From the NCBI GenBank assembly GCA_047610385.1, contig JBLGAC010000004.1, positions 74,285 to 138,284 on the forward strand: a DNA stretch of 64,000 nucleotides, read 5' to 3'. The notes under the pieces are model-generated. The model did no database searches. It had not been told where the DNA came from and saw only the letters and a list, made by a program, of their open reading frames with translations. The DNA is from JBOCEF01 sp047610385. Its GTDB lineage: Bacteria > Pseudomonadota > Alphaproteobacteria > Rhodobacterales > Rhodobacteraceae. The number at the start of each line of letters is the position of its first letter. Within the stretch, counting starts at the first letter, position 1. Below are positions 15,995 to 23,852 of this stretch, in pieces. The translations under genes were made by a program, and so were the position numbers.

Positions 15995-16489
15995 TCAGCG
16001 CTTGGAGAACTGGAACGAACGACGTGCCTTGCGGCGGCCATACTTCTTACGTTCAACCACACGGCTGTCGCGGGTCAGGAACCCGGCGGCTTTCAGCGCG
16101 CCACGCAGCGACGGCTCATACAGCGTCAGCGCCTTGGAGATGCCGTGCTTCACCGCGCCGGCCTGGCCGGAAAGTCCACCGCCCTTGACGGTGGACATCA
16201 CGTCAAACTGGCCGGTCACGCCACAGACACCAAAGGCCTGGCCGATCAGCATCTGCAGCACCGGGCGGGCAAAGTATTCCGCCATCGGCTTGCCGTTGAC
16301 GACAACTTTGCCGGATCCGGGGCGGATCCAGACACGGGCGACCGCGTCCTTGCGCTTGCCGGTGGCATAAGAGCGGCCGAGCGCATCGCGCACGGGCTCT
16401 TTCGGGGTCGCGATGACTTCGGCGAGCACGATGTCGGCGCCGGAAACCGCATCTTTCAACTCGTCGAGCGACTTGATCTCGTCGGACAT
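15995..16489 (-). CDS. rpsI: 30S ribosomal protein S9
   Basis: 164 residues with an N-terminal acidic extension of about 35 residues, common in alphaproteobacteria. The conserved core runs from YATGKRKDAVARVWI to the C-terminal basic tail KKYGRRKARRSFQFSKR, whose last residues reach the ribosomal P site. It is the second gene of the rplM-rpsI operon, 2 nt after rplM, and is followed by a strong terminator. Confidence 0.98.
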   Translation of the reverse strand: MSDEIKSLDELKDAVSGADIVLAEVIATPKEPVRDALGRSYATGKRKDAVARVWIRPGSGKVVVNGKPMAEYFARPVLQMLIGQAFGVCGVTGQFDVMSTVKGGGLSGQAGAVKHGISKALTLYEPSLRGALKAAGFLTRDSRVVERKKYGRRKARRSFQFSKR

Positions 16490-16491
16490 GT

Positions 16492-16956
16492 TCAGGCGCT
16501 CCGGGTGTTCTTGGCGTTCATGGACTTGACGTCCACAACTTCGGGGGACTGGGCCTCATGCGGGTGCTCGGCGCTGGCATAGAGGCGCAGATTGGTCAGC
16601 TGCTTGCGGCTCAGCGGACCACCGGGCAGCATGCGCTGGACGGCTTTGAACAGCACACGCTCGGGGAAGCGACCCTCAAGGATCTGGCTCGCCGTGCGGG
16701 ATTTGATGCCGCCCGGGTGGCCGGTGTGCCAGTAATAGGTTTTGTCGGCACGCTTGCGCCCGGTCAGCTGCACTTTGTCGGCATTGATGACGATAACATT
16801 GTCACCCATGTCCATGTGCGGCGTGAACGAAGGCTTGTGCTTGCCGCGAAGGCGCATGGCGATCTGGGAGGCGAGCCGCCCCAGAACCACGCCTTCCGCG
16901 TCGATCAACACCCACTTCTTGTCGATGTCGGACGGTTTGGCGGAGAAGGTTTTCAT
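16492..16956 (-). CDS. rplM: 50S ribosomal protein L13
   Basis: 154 residues. The L13 fold is clear from KKWVLIDAEGVVLGRLAS at the N-terminus, GDNVIVINADKV and HPGGIKSRTA in the middle, and AVQRMLPGGPLSRKQ. It binds 23S rRNA early in large-subunit assembly. First gene of the rplM-rpsI operon; a sigma-70-like promoter can be read at 17079-17106. Confidence 0.98.
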   Translation of the reverse strand: MKTFSAKPSDIDKKWVLIDAEGVVLGRLASQIAMRLRGKHKPSFTPHMDMGDNVIVINADKVQLTGRKRADKTYYWHTGHPGGIKSRTASQILEGRFPERVLFKAVQRMLPGGPLSRKQLTNLRLYASAEHPHEAQSPEVVDVKSMNAKNTRSA

Positions 16957-17078
16957 TGTCGGTCCGTCGATCCTGTCGGGTTGCGCCGCGCCGCGCTGGC
17001 GGGCGGTCCCGGGGTTGCCGGGGCGGGATGCGGCGCGATTCCCATGTATGCATAGGTGTCTCGCCGCGGATTGCAGGG

Positions 17079-17106
17079 TTTCTACCTGAGCCCACGGTCA
17101 AGTCAA
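17079..17106 (-). promoter_or_regulatory. Probable sigma-70 promoter of rplM-rpsI
   Basis: On the minus strand TTGACT (complement of 17101-17106) and TAGAAA (complement of 17079-17084) are separated by 16 bp, about 120 nt upstream of the rplM start. The spacing and the near-consensus -35 fit a housekeeping promoter. Confidence 0.5.
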
Positions 17107-17152
17107 TCGCGATTTGCGCGGAAAAGTCGTTACAAATCAATGGTGCTGGCAG

Positions 17153-17178
17153 TGGGGTTTATAGATACCCCAATTTTT
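17153..17178 (+). terminator. Hairpin followed by a T run, plus-strand direction
   Basis: TGGGGT (17153-17158) and ACCCCA (17167-17172) form a 6-bp stem with an 8-nt loop, followed by five T residues. It lies in the 358-bp gap between rplM and the thioesterase gene (16957-17314), with no plus-strand gene before it. It may stop transcription entering the ribosomal protein promoter, end a short antisense RNA, or be chance. The rest of the gap shows only GC-rich sequence with a short direct repeat (CAGCCCCGC, 17263-17282). Confidence 0.35.
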
Positions 17179-17314
17179 AACCCCCATCCCGGCCCGATAC
17201 ATGATCCGCCCCCGTGCCTTGTGCCCACAGATGCCCCTGCGCCGCGGCAGAATCGCCCCCGCCAGCCCCGCCAGCCCCGCCAGCGCGGCATGGACCGGGG
17301 CATTGGCGCAACCG

Positions 17315-17743
17315 TCACCGCGTGGGCGGGATCGCGTAGGTCAGCGTCGCATGCGCCACTGGCCCGTCCACCCCCGGCGACAGCAGCGTCGCGTCGCCGA
17401 CCGCCAGCGTCCTGCCCAGCTTCAGGATACGCGCCTCGCACACCAGATCCACTGGCGCGGGCTTGCGCATGAAATTGATCGAGCAGCTTGTGGTCACCGT
17501 CAGCGCCTGGCGCCCGATCATGCCCAGCACGGCGATGTAGAACCCGCAATCGACCAGGCTGAACATCGAGGGGCCCGAAATCGTGCCTCCGGGGCGCAGA
17601 TGCGCGTCGGTCACATTCAGCCGCACGCGTGCGAACATGGGGGACAGCGCCTCAATGGCGAATTCACCGCGGACCTGGGGGAACACGTCATCCAGATACG
17701 CCATGGCTTCGTCGGCGGTCAGCAGCAGCTTGCGGTCATTCAT
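17315..17743 (-). CDS. PaaI-type hotdog thioesterase
   Basis: 142 residues from ATG 17743. A single hotdog domain with the block LRPGGTISGPSMFSLVDCGFYIAVL, in which GG and the Asp near residue 64 match the PaaI/YigI thioesterase active site, followed by FMRKPAPVDLVCEARILKLGR. It would hydrolyse acyl- or aryl-CoA esters. The open frame extends far upstream but only as a shadow of the hydratase on the other strand. It is divergent from that hydratase, and both may share the control region 17744-17947. Confidence 0.85.
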   Translation of the reverse strand: MNDRKLLLTADEAMAYLDDVFPQVRGEFAIEALSPMFARVRLNVTDAHLRPGGTISGPSMFSLVDCGFYIAVLGMIGRQALTVTTSCSINFMRKPAPVDLVCEARILKLGRTLAVGDATLLSPGVDGPVAHATLTYAIPPTR

Positions 17744-17799
17744 CGGCGCCAGATCCCTTGTAACATCGGCGATCAAACAAGCGCGGCGGGCGCCAAGGC

Positions 17800-17890
17800 G
17801 CAAGCCCCCTTTGGGGAGGTACCGCGCAAGCCCCCTTGGGACGGTGTTGCGCAAGCCCCCTTGGGGCGGTGTTGCGCAAGCCCCCTTGGG
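17800..17890. repeat. Four tandem copies of a 25-26 bp GC-rich unit in a divergent promoter region
   Basis: Units begin with GCAAGCCCCC at 17800, 17826, 17851 and 17876 (periods 26, 25, 25). Each has CCCCC-TT-GGGG, able to form a small hairpin, then a less conserved GGTGTTGC-like tail. The array lies between the divergent thioesterase and hydratase genes, about 60 nt upstream of the latter. It is not a CRISPR: there are no variable spacers. Confidence 0.85.
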
Positions 17891-17947
17891 GCGGGGCGGC
17901 GGCTCGGCTAGGCTTGTCGCGACATGCCGCCATGAAAGGGACCCGCC

Positions 17948-18748
17948 ATGACCGCCCACGATGACATCTTGATCAGCGAACGCCTTGGGTCCGTGCACCG
18001 CCTGACGCTGAACGACCCCAAGCGCCTGAACGCGCTGTCTGAGGAAATGCTGACCCTGCTGCAAGATCAGATCGATGCGCTGATGGCCGATCCCACCGCC
18101 CGCGCGCTGGTGATCCGCGGGACCGGGAAAGCGTTCTGCGCCGGGCATGACCTGCGCCAGATGCAGGCCGGGCGGCAGGCTGCGGACGGCGGGCGCGGCT
18201 ATTTCAACGCGCTGTTTGCAAAATGCGCGCGGTTCATGACATCCCTGCGCCGTCTGCCGATCCCGGTGATTGCCGAAGTGCACGGGGTCGCCACCGCCGC
18301 GGGCTGCCAGCTGGTCGCCACCGCCGACATGGCCGTGGCCGCCGACACCACGCGCTTTGGGGTGAACGGGGTGAACATCGGGCTGTTCTGCTCCACGCCC
18401 ATGGTGGCGCTGACCCGCAACATCGCGCCCAAACAGGCGTTTGAAATGCTGACCACCGGGGATTTCATCACCGCCGCCCGCGCGCTGGAACTGGGCCTTG
18501 TGAACCGCGTCGTGCCCGAAGGGACGCAAGGGGACGTGGCCATGGAGCTGGCTGGCAAAGTGGCCACCAAGCTGCCTGCCGCCGTGCGCGTGGGCAAAGA
18601 GGCATTTTACGCCCAGTCTGACATGACCCTCGACGCCGCTTACGCCTATACCGGCCGCGTGATGGCAGAGAACATGCTGCTGCGCGACACGAATGAAGGG
18701 GTGACAGCGTTTCTTGAAAAGCGCGATCCCGATTGGCAGGGCAAGTGA
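17948..18748 (+). CDS. Enoyl-CoA hydratase/isomerase family protein (ECHDC3-like)
   Basis: 266 residues, crotonase fold. Visible are FCAGHDLRQMQAG (oxyanion hole, with GHD instead of GAD as in ECHDC3-like members), GVATAAGCQLVATADMAVA, and FGVNGVNIGLFCSTPMVAL. The position of the usual catalytic Glu in the last block is taken by Asn/Gly-type residues (GVNIGLF), so it may not be a classical hydratase. The start has AAAGGGA upstream. It is divergent from the thioesterase and near a thiolase; a role in acyl-CoA turnover is inferred. Confidence 0.8.
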   Translation: MTAHDDILISERLGSVHRLTLNDPKRLNALSEEMLTLLQDQIDALMADPTARALVIRGTGKAFCAGHDLRQMQAGRQAADGGRGYFNALFAKCARFMTSLRRLPIPVIAEVHGVATAAGCQLVATADMAVAADTTRFGVNGVNIGLFCSTPMVALTRNIAPKQAFEMLTTGDFITAARALELGLVNRVVPEGTQGDVAMELAGKVATKLPAAVRVGKEAFYAQSDMTLDAAYAYTGRVMAENMLLRDTNEGVTAFLEKRDPDWQGK

Positions 18749-18963
18749 TCCGCCTTGCCCTGATCGCGGCGCTGGCGATCGGTGCGCGGGCATAGGCGCA
18801 GGACGCCAGGTCGGTAGCGGATGCGGCGGGCGGCAAGGCGATCGCGGGCACCCAGCGCGCGGTGGTTTCGCAGCGAGTGTTCCGCGCCAGCCCCAAGCCC
18901 GAATGCCGCGCCCTGTTCGACGGCGCCCCGGCCAAGTGCAGCGCAACCCAGAATTTTAGCTAA
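18745..18963 (+). pseudogene. Small secreted-protein gene interrupted by an in-frame TAG
   Basis: GTG at 18745 overlaps the hydratase stop and opens a frame reading a short hydrophobic signal peptide (IRLALIAALAIGARA), then TAG at 18793-18795, then AQDARS and 55 more residues up to TAA at 18961. The stop falls exactly where signal peptidase would cut between ARA and AQD. Beyond it the frame stays open with typical GC-rich codon use and two cysteines (PECRALF and AKCSAT), so it looks like one recently broken gene. Alternatives are a sequencing error or stop readthrough. I do not know the protein. Confidence 0.6.
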
Positions 18964-18970
18964 AATTCTG
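18949..18970. terminator. 22-bp perfect AT-rich palindrome between convergent genes
   Basis: Arms CAGAATTTTAG (18949-18959) and CTAAAATTCTG (18960-18970) are exact complements. It stands out in GC-rich DNA and lies at the convergent end of the hydratase unit and the thiolase gene, so a bidirectional terminator is the likely role. A similar element with CAGATTATTC arms lies at 25272-25294 in the same kind of position. Confidence 0.65.
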
Positions 18971-19035
18971 CGCCGAACGACGCGGACGCGCCCCGGTTTT
19001 CCGAGGCGCGTCGCAATTTTGTCAGGCCCTTGGGG

Positions 19036-20214
19036 TCAAAGACGCTCAATTGCCAGCGCGATGCCTTGGCCGCCGCCGATGCACATGGTGATCAGGCCGT
19101 AGCGCCCACCGATCCGCTCCAGCTCCGCCAGGCACTTGATGGTGATGATGGCGCCCGTGGCCCCCACCGGATGGCCGAGCGCGATGGCACCGCCGTTCGG
19201 GTTCACCTTTGCCGGGTCCAGACCCAGCTCCTTGTTCACCGCGCAGGCCTGCGCGGCGAACGCCTCGTTTGATTCGATCACGTCGAAGTCCGAGGCCTTG
19301 AGGCCCGTCTTCGCCAGCAGCGCCCGAACCGCAGGCACCGGGCCGATGCCCATGACTTCATGCCGAACGCCGGCATGGGCATAGCCCAGCAGGCGCGCGC
19401 GCGGCTTCAGCCCGGCCTTTTCGGCGGCCTCAGCATCGGCCAGCACCAGCGCGGCGGCGCCGTCATTGATGCCCGACGCGTTGCCTGCGGTGACTGACCC
19501 GCCCTTGCGGAACGCCGCGCGCAGACCTGCCAGCGCCTCGGGCGAGGTGGCCTTGGGGTGCTCATCCGTGTCGAACGCCACCATGTCGCGGCGCACGCGC
19601 ACCTCGATCGGCAGGATCTGGGATGCGAAGCGGCCCTCGGCGATGGCACGGGCGGCGCGGATCTGGCTCTCCATCGCGAAGGCGTCCTGCATCTCGCGGG
19701 TGATCTGGTGTTCATCCGCGACGTTTTCCGCCGTGACGCCCATATGCCCGACCCCGAACGGATCGTTCAGTGCGCCAAGCATCATGTCATGCATCGAGAC
19801 GTCGCCCATCTTGTGGCCAAAGCGGATGGACTGGGTGGAATGAGGCGCGCGCGACATGGATTCGGCGCCCCCCGCCAAGGCAAAGGTCGTGTCACCCAGC
19901 ATGATGTGCTGCGCCGCCGACACGATCGCCTGCGCGCCGGACCCGCACAGGCGGTTCACGTTGAACGCCGGGGTGGTTTCGGGGATGCCCGCATCCACCG
20001 CCGCGATGCGCGACAGGTACATGTCGCGCGGCTCAGTGTTGATGACGTGGCCGAAGACCACATGGCCGATCCGGTCCGGTTCAACGCCCGAACGCTTCAT
20101 GGCCTCAATGGCGACGGCGGTCGCGGTCGCGGTGGGGGCGATGCCCGACAGCTTGCCACCGAACGTGCCGATGGCAGTGCGCGCGCCGTCAAGGATGACG
20201 ATGTCTCGGGTCAT
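19036..20214 (-). CDS. Acetyl-CoA C-acyltransferase (thiolase)
   Basis: 392 residues, a biosynthetic/degradative thiolase of the usual length. Cys90 in NVNRLCGSGAQA is the acyl-accepting cysteine; NEAFAAQ, GGAIALGHPVGATGA (His) and Cys378 in MCIGGGQG complete the active site. It interconverts acyl-CoA plus acetyl-CoA with 3-ketoacyl-CoA; acetoacetyl-CoA is a natural substrate and would connect with the acetoacetate made by the liu pathway. No phaB or other partner is adjacent, so PHB synthesis versus beta-oxidation cannot be decided. Confidence 0.9.
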   Translation of the reverse strand: MTRDIVILDGARTAIGTFGGKLSGIAPTATATAVAIEAMKRSGVEPDRIGHVVFGHVINTEPRDMYLSRIAAVDAGIPETTPAFNVNRLCGSGAQAIVSAAQHIMLGDTTFALAGGAESMSRAPHSTQSIRFGHKMGDVSMHDMMLGALNDPFGVGHMGVTAENVADEHQITREMQDAFAMESQIRAARAIAEGRFASQILPIEVRVRRDMVAFDTDEHPKATSPEALAGLRAAFRKGGSVTAGNASGINDGAAALVLADAEAAEKAGLKPRARLLGYAHAGVRHEVMGIGPVPAVRALLAKTGLKASDFDVIESNEAFAAQACAVNKELGLDPAKVNPNGGAIALGHPVGATGAIITIKCLAELERIGGRYGLITMCIGGGQGIALAIERL

Positions 20215-20296
20215 GGGGGGCTCCTCCGTATTTTGATTTTATGGGTTGTGTTTAACGCTGCGCCGCGCTGCACAAAAGCGCGCGCGTCGCCGCGGG

Positions 20297-20827
20297 TTAC
20301 ATTTGGGGCGGCCAGGGGCGCATGCGCTCAGCCTCGGACCAAGCCGTGATCCAGTCGGGCAGGGTCGGTGTCCAGTCGGTGCGGCCCAGCGATGCCGCCA
20401 CCCGGTCGGTGTGCACGATGCCGTCCTTGTCCACCACAGCGGCGCGGTAGACGGCGGTGTGCGCGGGCTGTCCACGCACCAGAGTCACATGTTCGATATA
20501 GATAAATTTCGCGTCGCGCCCGACCGCGCGCGACCGGATTTCAACCGGCGCGAACGGCGGCACCCTGCGGCGATACTGCACGCTTGCGCCCGCCATGGTC
20601 ATGCGCCACCCCTCGCGCCTGCACATCGACAGCAACCCGGTGCGCAGCGCCAGCGGAATGCGCCCGATGTCCATCAAGGTCATGGAGCGCCCGTTGTTCA
20701 GTTCCATGAACGGGTCGATGTCCCACGGCCAGCAGCGGGTGTGGATGGTGTGCACCTCGCCGGGCACCAGCGGTGGCATCTTGCGTGCGGCGCGCATGGC
20801 GAGGGCGACGCGGATCAGCGGGTACAT
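20297..20827 (-). CDS. Acyl-CoA thioesterase family protein (hotdog fold)
   Basis: 176 residues from ATG 20827, preceded by AGGAG. The block WPWDIDPFMELNNGRSMTLMDIGR is a variant of the 4HBT motif (DxNxHMNN) with Asp and Asn residues kept. The rest (ASVQYRRRVPPFAPVEI, FIYIEHVTLVRGQ) fits the FadM/THEM6-like thioesterase group. It should hydrolyse an acyl-CoA in the cytoplasm. It follows the divergent argG promoter region and precedes the thiolase on the same strand. Confidence 0.8.
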   Translation of the reverse strand: MYPLIRVALAMRAARKMPPLVPGEVHTIHTRCWPWDIDPFMELNNGRSMTLMDIGRIPLALRTGLLSMCRREGWRMTMAGASVQYRRRVPPFAPVEIRSRAVGRDAKFIYIEHVTLVRGQPAHTAVYRAAVVDKDGIVHTDRVAASLGRTDWTPTLPDWITAWSEAERMRPWPPQM

Positions 20828-21131
20828 AAGGCACGCTCCTGAGGTTGCGGCGCGGATCATGGCGCGGCGCGGGCGGCTTGAAAAGGGTGCCGTGTCGGAA
20901 AGTGAAACGCTGTTTCGAAAATGGCAGCTGCGCATCCCGGCCACGCCGCCGCTGCACAAATTCGCGCAGGATCTGGGTGGGCAGGGCGGCCCGGATGGTC
21001 AGGGTGTCCAGATCGCGCGCCCGCCGGTGCCGGGCGACCGAATGGGCACCATCAGCCTTCGCCATTTGCGCCCGCCCGCCAAAAGGCCTAAAACCGCGCG
21101 AAATTCATGCCTCAGCCTGCCGGAGCGCCCC
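20828..21131. other. Divergent control region of the thioesterase gene and argG
   Basis: About 300 bp. It contains the short dyad GAAAC-GCT-GTTTC (20904-20916). A frame in phase with argG stays open from GTG 20891 to the argG ATG but has no ribosome binding site and would give an argininosuccinate synthase with an 80-residue extension, so I treat it as noncoding. Confidence 0.45.
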
Positions 21132-22352
21132 ATGTCCAATCCGAAGAAAGTCGTCCTCGCCTATTCGGGCGGCCTCGACACGTCGATCATTCTGAAATGG
21201 CTGCAGGCCGAATATGGCTGTGAGGTGGTCACCTTCACCGCCGATCTGGGCCAGGGCGAGGAGCTGGAGCCTGCCCGCGCCAAGGCCGAGCTGCTGGGCA
21301 TCAAGCCCGAAAACATCTTCATCGAGGACGTGCGTGAGGAATTCGTGCGCGATTTTGTGTTCCCGATGTTCCGCGCCAATGCGGTCTATGAGGGGCTGTA
21401 CCTGCTCGGCACCTCCATCGCGCGGCCGTTGATTTCCAAGCGCTTGGTGGAAATCGCCGCCGAAGTCGGCGCTGATGCCGTGGCCCACGGTGCCACCGGC
21501 AAGGGCAATGATCAGGTGCGGTTCGAACTGGCGGCCTATGCGCTGAACCCCGACATCCGGGTGATTGCGCCGTGGCGTGAATGGGACCTGACATCGCGCA
21601 CGCGCCTGCTGGAATATGCTGAGCAGCATCAGGTGCCGGTCCCCCGCGACAAGCGCGGCGAGGCACCGTTTTCGGTCGATGCGAACCTGCTGCACACGTC
21701 CTCTGAGGGCAAAGTGCTGGAGGATCCGGCGCAGGAGGCGCCCGAATACGTCTATCAGCGCACCGTCAGCCCTGAGAACGCGCCCGACACCCCCGAATAC
21801 ATCGAAGTCGGCTTTGCAAAGGGCGATGCGTGCTCGATCAACGGCGAGGCCATGTCCCCCGCCACGATTCTGACCGCGCTGAACGAATATGGCGGCAGGC
21901 ACGGGGTCGGGCGGCTTGATCTGGTTGAGGGGCGCTATGTGGGCATGAAATCCCGCGGCATCTATGAAACCCCCGGCGGCACCATCTTGCTGGAGGCCCA
22001 TCGCGGGATTGAATCGATCACGCTGGACCGCGGCGCGGCGCACCTAAAAGACCAGCTGATGCCGCAATATGCCGAGCTGATCTACAACGGCTACTGGTTC
22101 AGCCCTGAGCGTGAGATGATGCAGGCCGCGATCGACAAGAGCCAGGAACATGTGACCGGCACCGTGCGCGTGAAGCTGTACAAAGGCATGGCGCAGACGG
22201 TGGGCCGCTGGTCGCCGTTCTCGCTCTATTCCGAGCAGCATGTGACGTTCGAAGACGACGCTGGCGCCTATGACCAGAAGGACGCGGCGGGCTTCATCAA
22301 GATCAACGCCCTGCGCCTGCGCCTGCTGGCGATGCGCGACCGCCGCGGCTGA
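21132..22352 (+). CDS. argG: Argininosuccinate synthase
   Basis: 406 residues from ATG 21132, the standard length. It joins citrulline and aspartate with ATP in arginine synthesis. The PP-loop is LAYSGGLDTSII at the N-terminus; GATGKGNDQVRFE, the block SPENAPDTPEYIE and GGTILLEAHRGIE follow. The start was chosen by the conserved MSNPKKVVLAYSGG beginning, although the frame is open further upstream. It is a single-gene unit ending in a hairpin at 22453-22480. Confidence 0.97.
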   Translation: MSNPKKVVLAYSGGLDTSIILKWLQAEYGCEVVTFTADLGQGEELEPARAKAELLGIKPENIFIEDVREEFVRDFVFPMFRANAVYEGLYLLGTSIARPLISKRLVEIAAEVGADAVAHGATGKGNDQVRFELAAYALNPDIRVIAPWREWDLTSRTRLLEYAEQHQVPVPRDKRGEAPFSVDANLLHTSSEGKVLEDPAQEAPEYVYQRTVSPENAPDTPEYIEVGFAKGDACSINGEAMSPATILTALNEYGGRHGVGRLDLVEGRYVGMKSRGIYETPGGTILLEAHRGIESITLDRGAAHLKDQLMPQYAELIYNGYWFSPEREMMQAAIDKSQEHVTGTVRVKLYKGMAQTVGRWSPFSLYSEQHVTFEDDAGAYDQKDAAGFIKINALRLRLLAMRDRRG

Positions 22353-22452
22353 CTGCTGCCGCAGGGGCGACGCTTAGGGGCGACCTTGAGGGGCGCGACG
22401 CTGCCAGACGGTGGGACGAGCGGCGGGGCGGGAAGTTGAGTATGCTTTGGGG

Positions 22453-22480
22453 AAAGGGGGGGCATTGGCCCTCCCTTTTT
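22453..22480 (+). terminator. Probable argG terminator
   Basis: AAAGGGGGGG (22453-22462) can pair with CCCTCCCTTT (22469-22478), with one G-U pair in RNA and a 6-nt loop, followed by T residues to 22480 and CTTT. It lies 100 nt after the argG stop. Confidence 0.65.
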
Positions 22481-22499
22481 CTTTGGCGGGTGGCGGGCG

Positions 22500-22590
22500 G
22501 GCTCGGGGGGCTTTGCCCCCGCTCGCCCGCCCGCGGACGGTCGCTGCGCTTCCTTTCCGGGGGGCGCGGCCGCCCCCCGGACCCCCTCGC
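22500..22590. repeat. Cluster of GC-rich stem-loops before the VOC-family gene
   Basis: Two strong dyads: GGGGGC-TTT-GCCCCC near 22513-22530, and arms CCGGGGGGCG (from about 22557) and CGCCCCCCGG around CGGC. They fill most of the 333-bp gap 22353-22685. Such extragenic hairpins are frequent in this type of genome; no gene is visible here. Confidence 0.5.
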
Positions 22591-22685
22591 CAAGGCACCT
22601 GCCCCAGGGCGCGCTTGATGGCGACGCGCGCTTGATGGCGGGGCGCGCGCGGGGCAGGATGGGGCGTCTGGCATTGGGAGGGCGC

Positions 22686-23318
22686 ATGACCCCGGAACTT
22701 GATCACCTCGTCATCGGCTGTCTGGATCTTGCGGCCGGGGGCGCCGCGTTGACCGCGCTTTTGGGCGCTGCGCCGCAGGGGGCGGGCGTGCATCAGGGGC
22801 ATGGCACGCACAACCTTCTGTGGGGGCTGGGCCCTGCGTATCTTGAATTGATCGCCCCGGACCCGGCGCAGACGGCACCCGCCGTGGGCCTGCCATTCGG
22901 TCTGCATCTGGCCAGCACGCGTGCGCATCTGGCGAATGGTCCGCGGCTGCTGACATGGGTGGCGCGCTGCAGGGGGATTGCGGCGCTTGCGGGGCTGAGC
23001 CCGGTCCCCCTTGGCCCGCCATCTGCAATGGCGCGCGGGGATCTGGCGTGGCGGCTGACCATTCCTGCGGACCGCGTCCCGCCCTGCGGCGGCATCGTGC
23101 CGGGGCTGATCGAATGGCCCGGGTCGGGATCGCCGCCCGCCGAGGCGATGGCAAACGGCCTCATGCGCCTGCGCAGTTTTCACCGCCGCACCAACCCGCA
23201 GGCCAGCGCCGCGCTGGAGGCGCTGGGCCTGTCTGCCATCGCCCCCGAAGGCGACACCGGCGGCCCCCCCCTGTGCGCAACCCTGAACACCCCCAACGGC
23301 CCGATCACCCTGAACTGA
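22686..23318 (+). CDS. VOC family protein (glyoxalase-like domain)
   Basis: 210 residues from ATG 22686, which follows GGGAGGG closely. LDHLVIGCLDLAAGGAALTALLGAAP is the typical first beta-alpha-beta-beta-beta module of the Glyoxalase_3-like group; GTHNLLWGLGPAYLELIAPD follows and contains likely metal-site residues (His, Glu). The second half is less conserved. The substrate is unknown. It is convergent with the carboxymuconolactone decarboxylase-like gene. Confidence 0.75.
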   Translation: MTPELDHLVIGCLDLAAGGAALTALLGAAPQGAGVHQGHGTHNLLWGLGPAYLELIAPDPAQTAPAVGLPFGLHLASTRAHLANGPRLLTWVARCRGIAALAGLSPVPLGPPSAMARGDLAWRLTIPADRVPPCGGIVPGLIEWPGSGSPPAEAMANGLMRLRSFHRRTNPQASAALEALGLSAIAPEGDTGGPPLCATLNTPNGPITLN

Positions 23319-23357
23319 CCCCGTTCGCCCGCGCCGGCAGGTGCCCCCCGGAGGGCC

Positions 23358-23696
23358 TTAACCCTCGCTCAACTGATCAAACGCCGCGAGGGCTTTTGCC
23401 CCGTACATCATCGACGGCCCGCCGCCCATATAGATGCACATGGCGATGGTTTCAGCGACCTCTTCGCGGGTAACGCCGAGGCGGATGGCGGCTTTGACAT
23501 GGAACCCGATGCAGCCGTCGCAACGCGTGGCGACGCCGATCGCGAGGGCCATCAGCTCCTTGGTCTTGGGGTCGAGCGCGCCGGGCGCGGTGGCGGCCTG
23601 CGCCAGCTTGGCAAAACCGGCCGAGGTGTCTGGCATCGCCGGGCGCAGCCGCGCCAGTTCGGCATTCGTGTCGGTCAGAAAGGCTTTCCAGTCCAT
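23358..23696 (-). CDS. Carboxymuconolactone decarboxylase family protein (AhpD-like)
   Basis: 112 residues from ATG 23696, preceded by GGGAGAG. The AhpD-type redox motif is present as CDGCIGFHVKAAI (CxxC followed by His), with the helical pattern ELMALAIGVATR before it. Such proteins act as small thiol peroxidase/reductase partners or remain uncharacterised. It is a single gene, divergent from pgsA. Confidence 0.85.
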   Translation of the reverse strand: MDWKAFLTDTNAELARLRPAMPDTSAGFAKLAQAATAPGALDPKTKELMALAIGVATRCDGCIGFHVKAAIRLGVTREEVAETIAMCIYMGGGPSMMYGAKALAAFDQLSEG

Positions 23697-23852
23697 CTCA
23701 GGTCTCTCCCGCAACGGTTTCTTTTGACGGGCCTAGACCAGGCGAGGGCACGCCGCCTTGCGCCATATCAAGCGCGCCCGCGCCGCTCCGCCGCGGAAGT
23801 GGCCGCATCGCGGGCTTGCGCATGGCGGCGGGGCGGGCGAAGACTGGCCGCC

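Noticed and set aside
17800..17890. Tandem repeats considered as a CRISPR array (also 40619-40693 and 63929-63980)
   Set aside because: Units follow each other without unique spacers, and no cas gene is nearby.
17315..18946. A 543-residue minus-strand open frame covering the thioesterase and the hydratase region
   Set aside because: Only the last 142 residues form a hotdog protein with its own ATG. The upstream part is antisense to a clear crotonase gene and has the Arg/Pro/Gly-rich look of a GC shadow frame.
20595..21131. An N-terminally extended ArgG or separate upstream ORF
   Set aside because: The family starts at the PP-loop strand, which fits ATG 21132; upstream sequence is partly antisense to the thioesterase gene.
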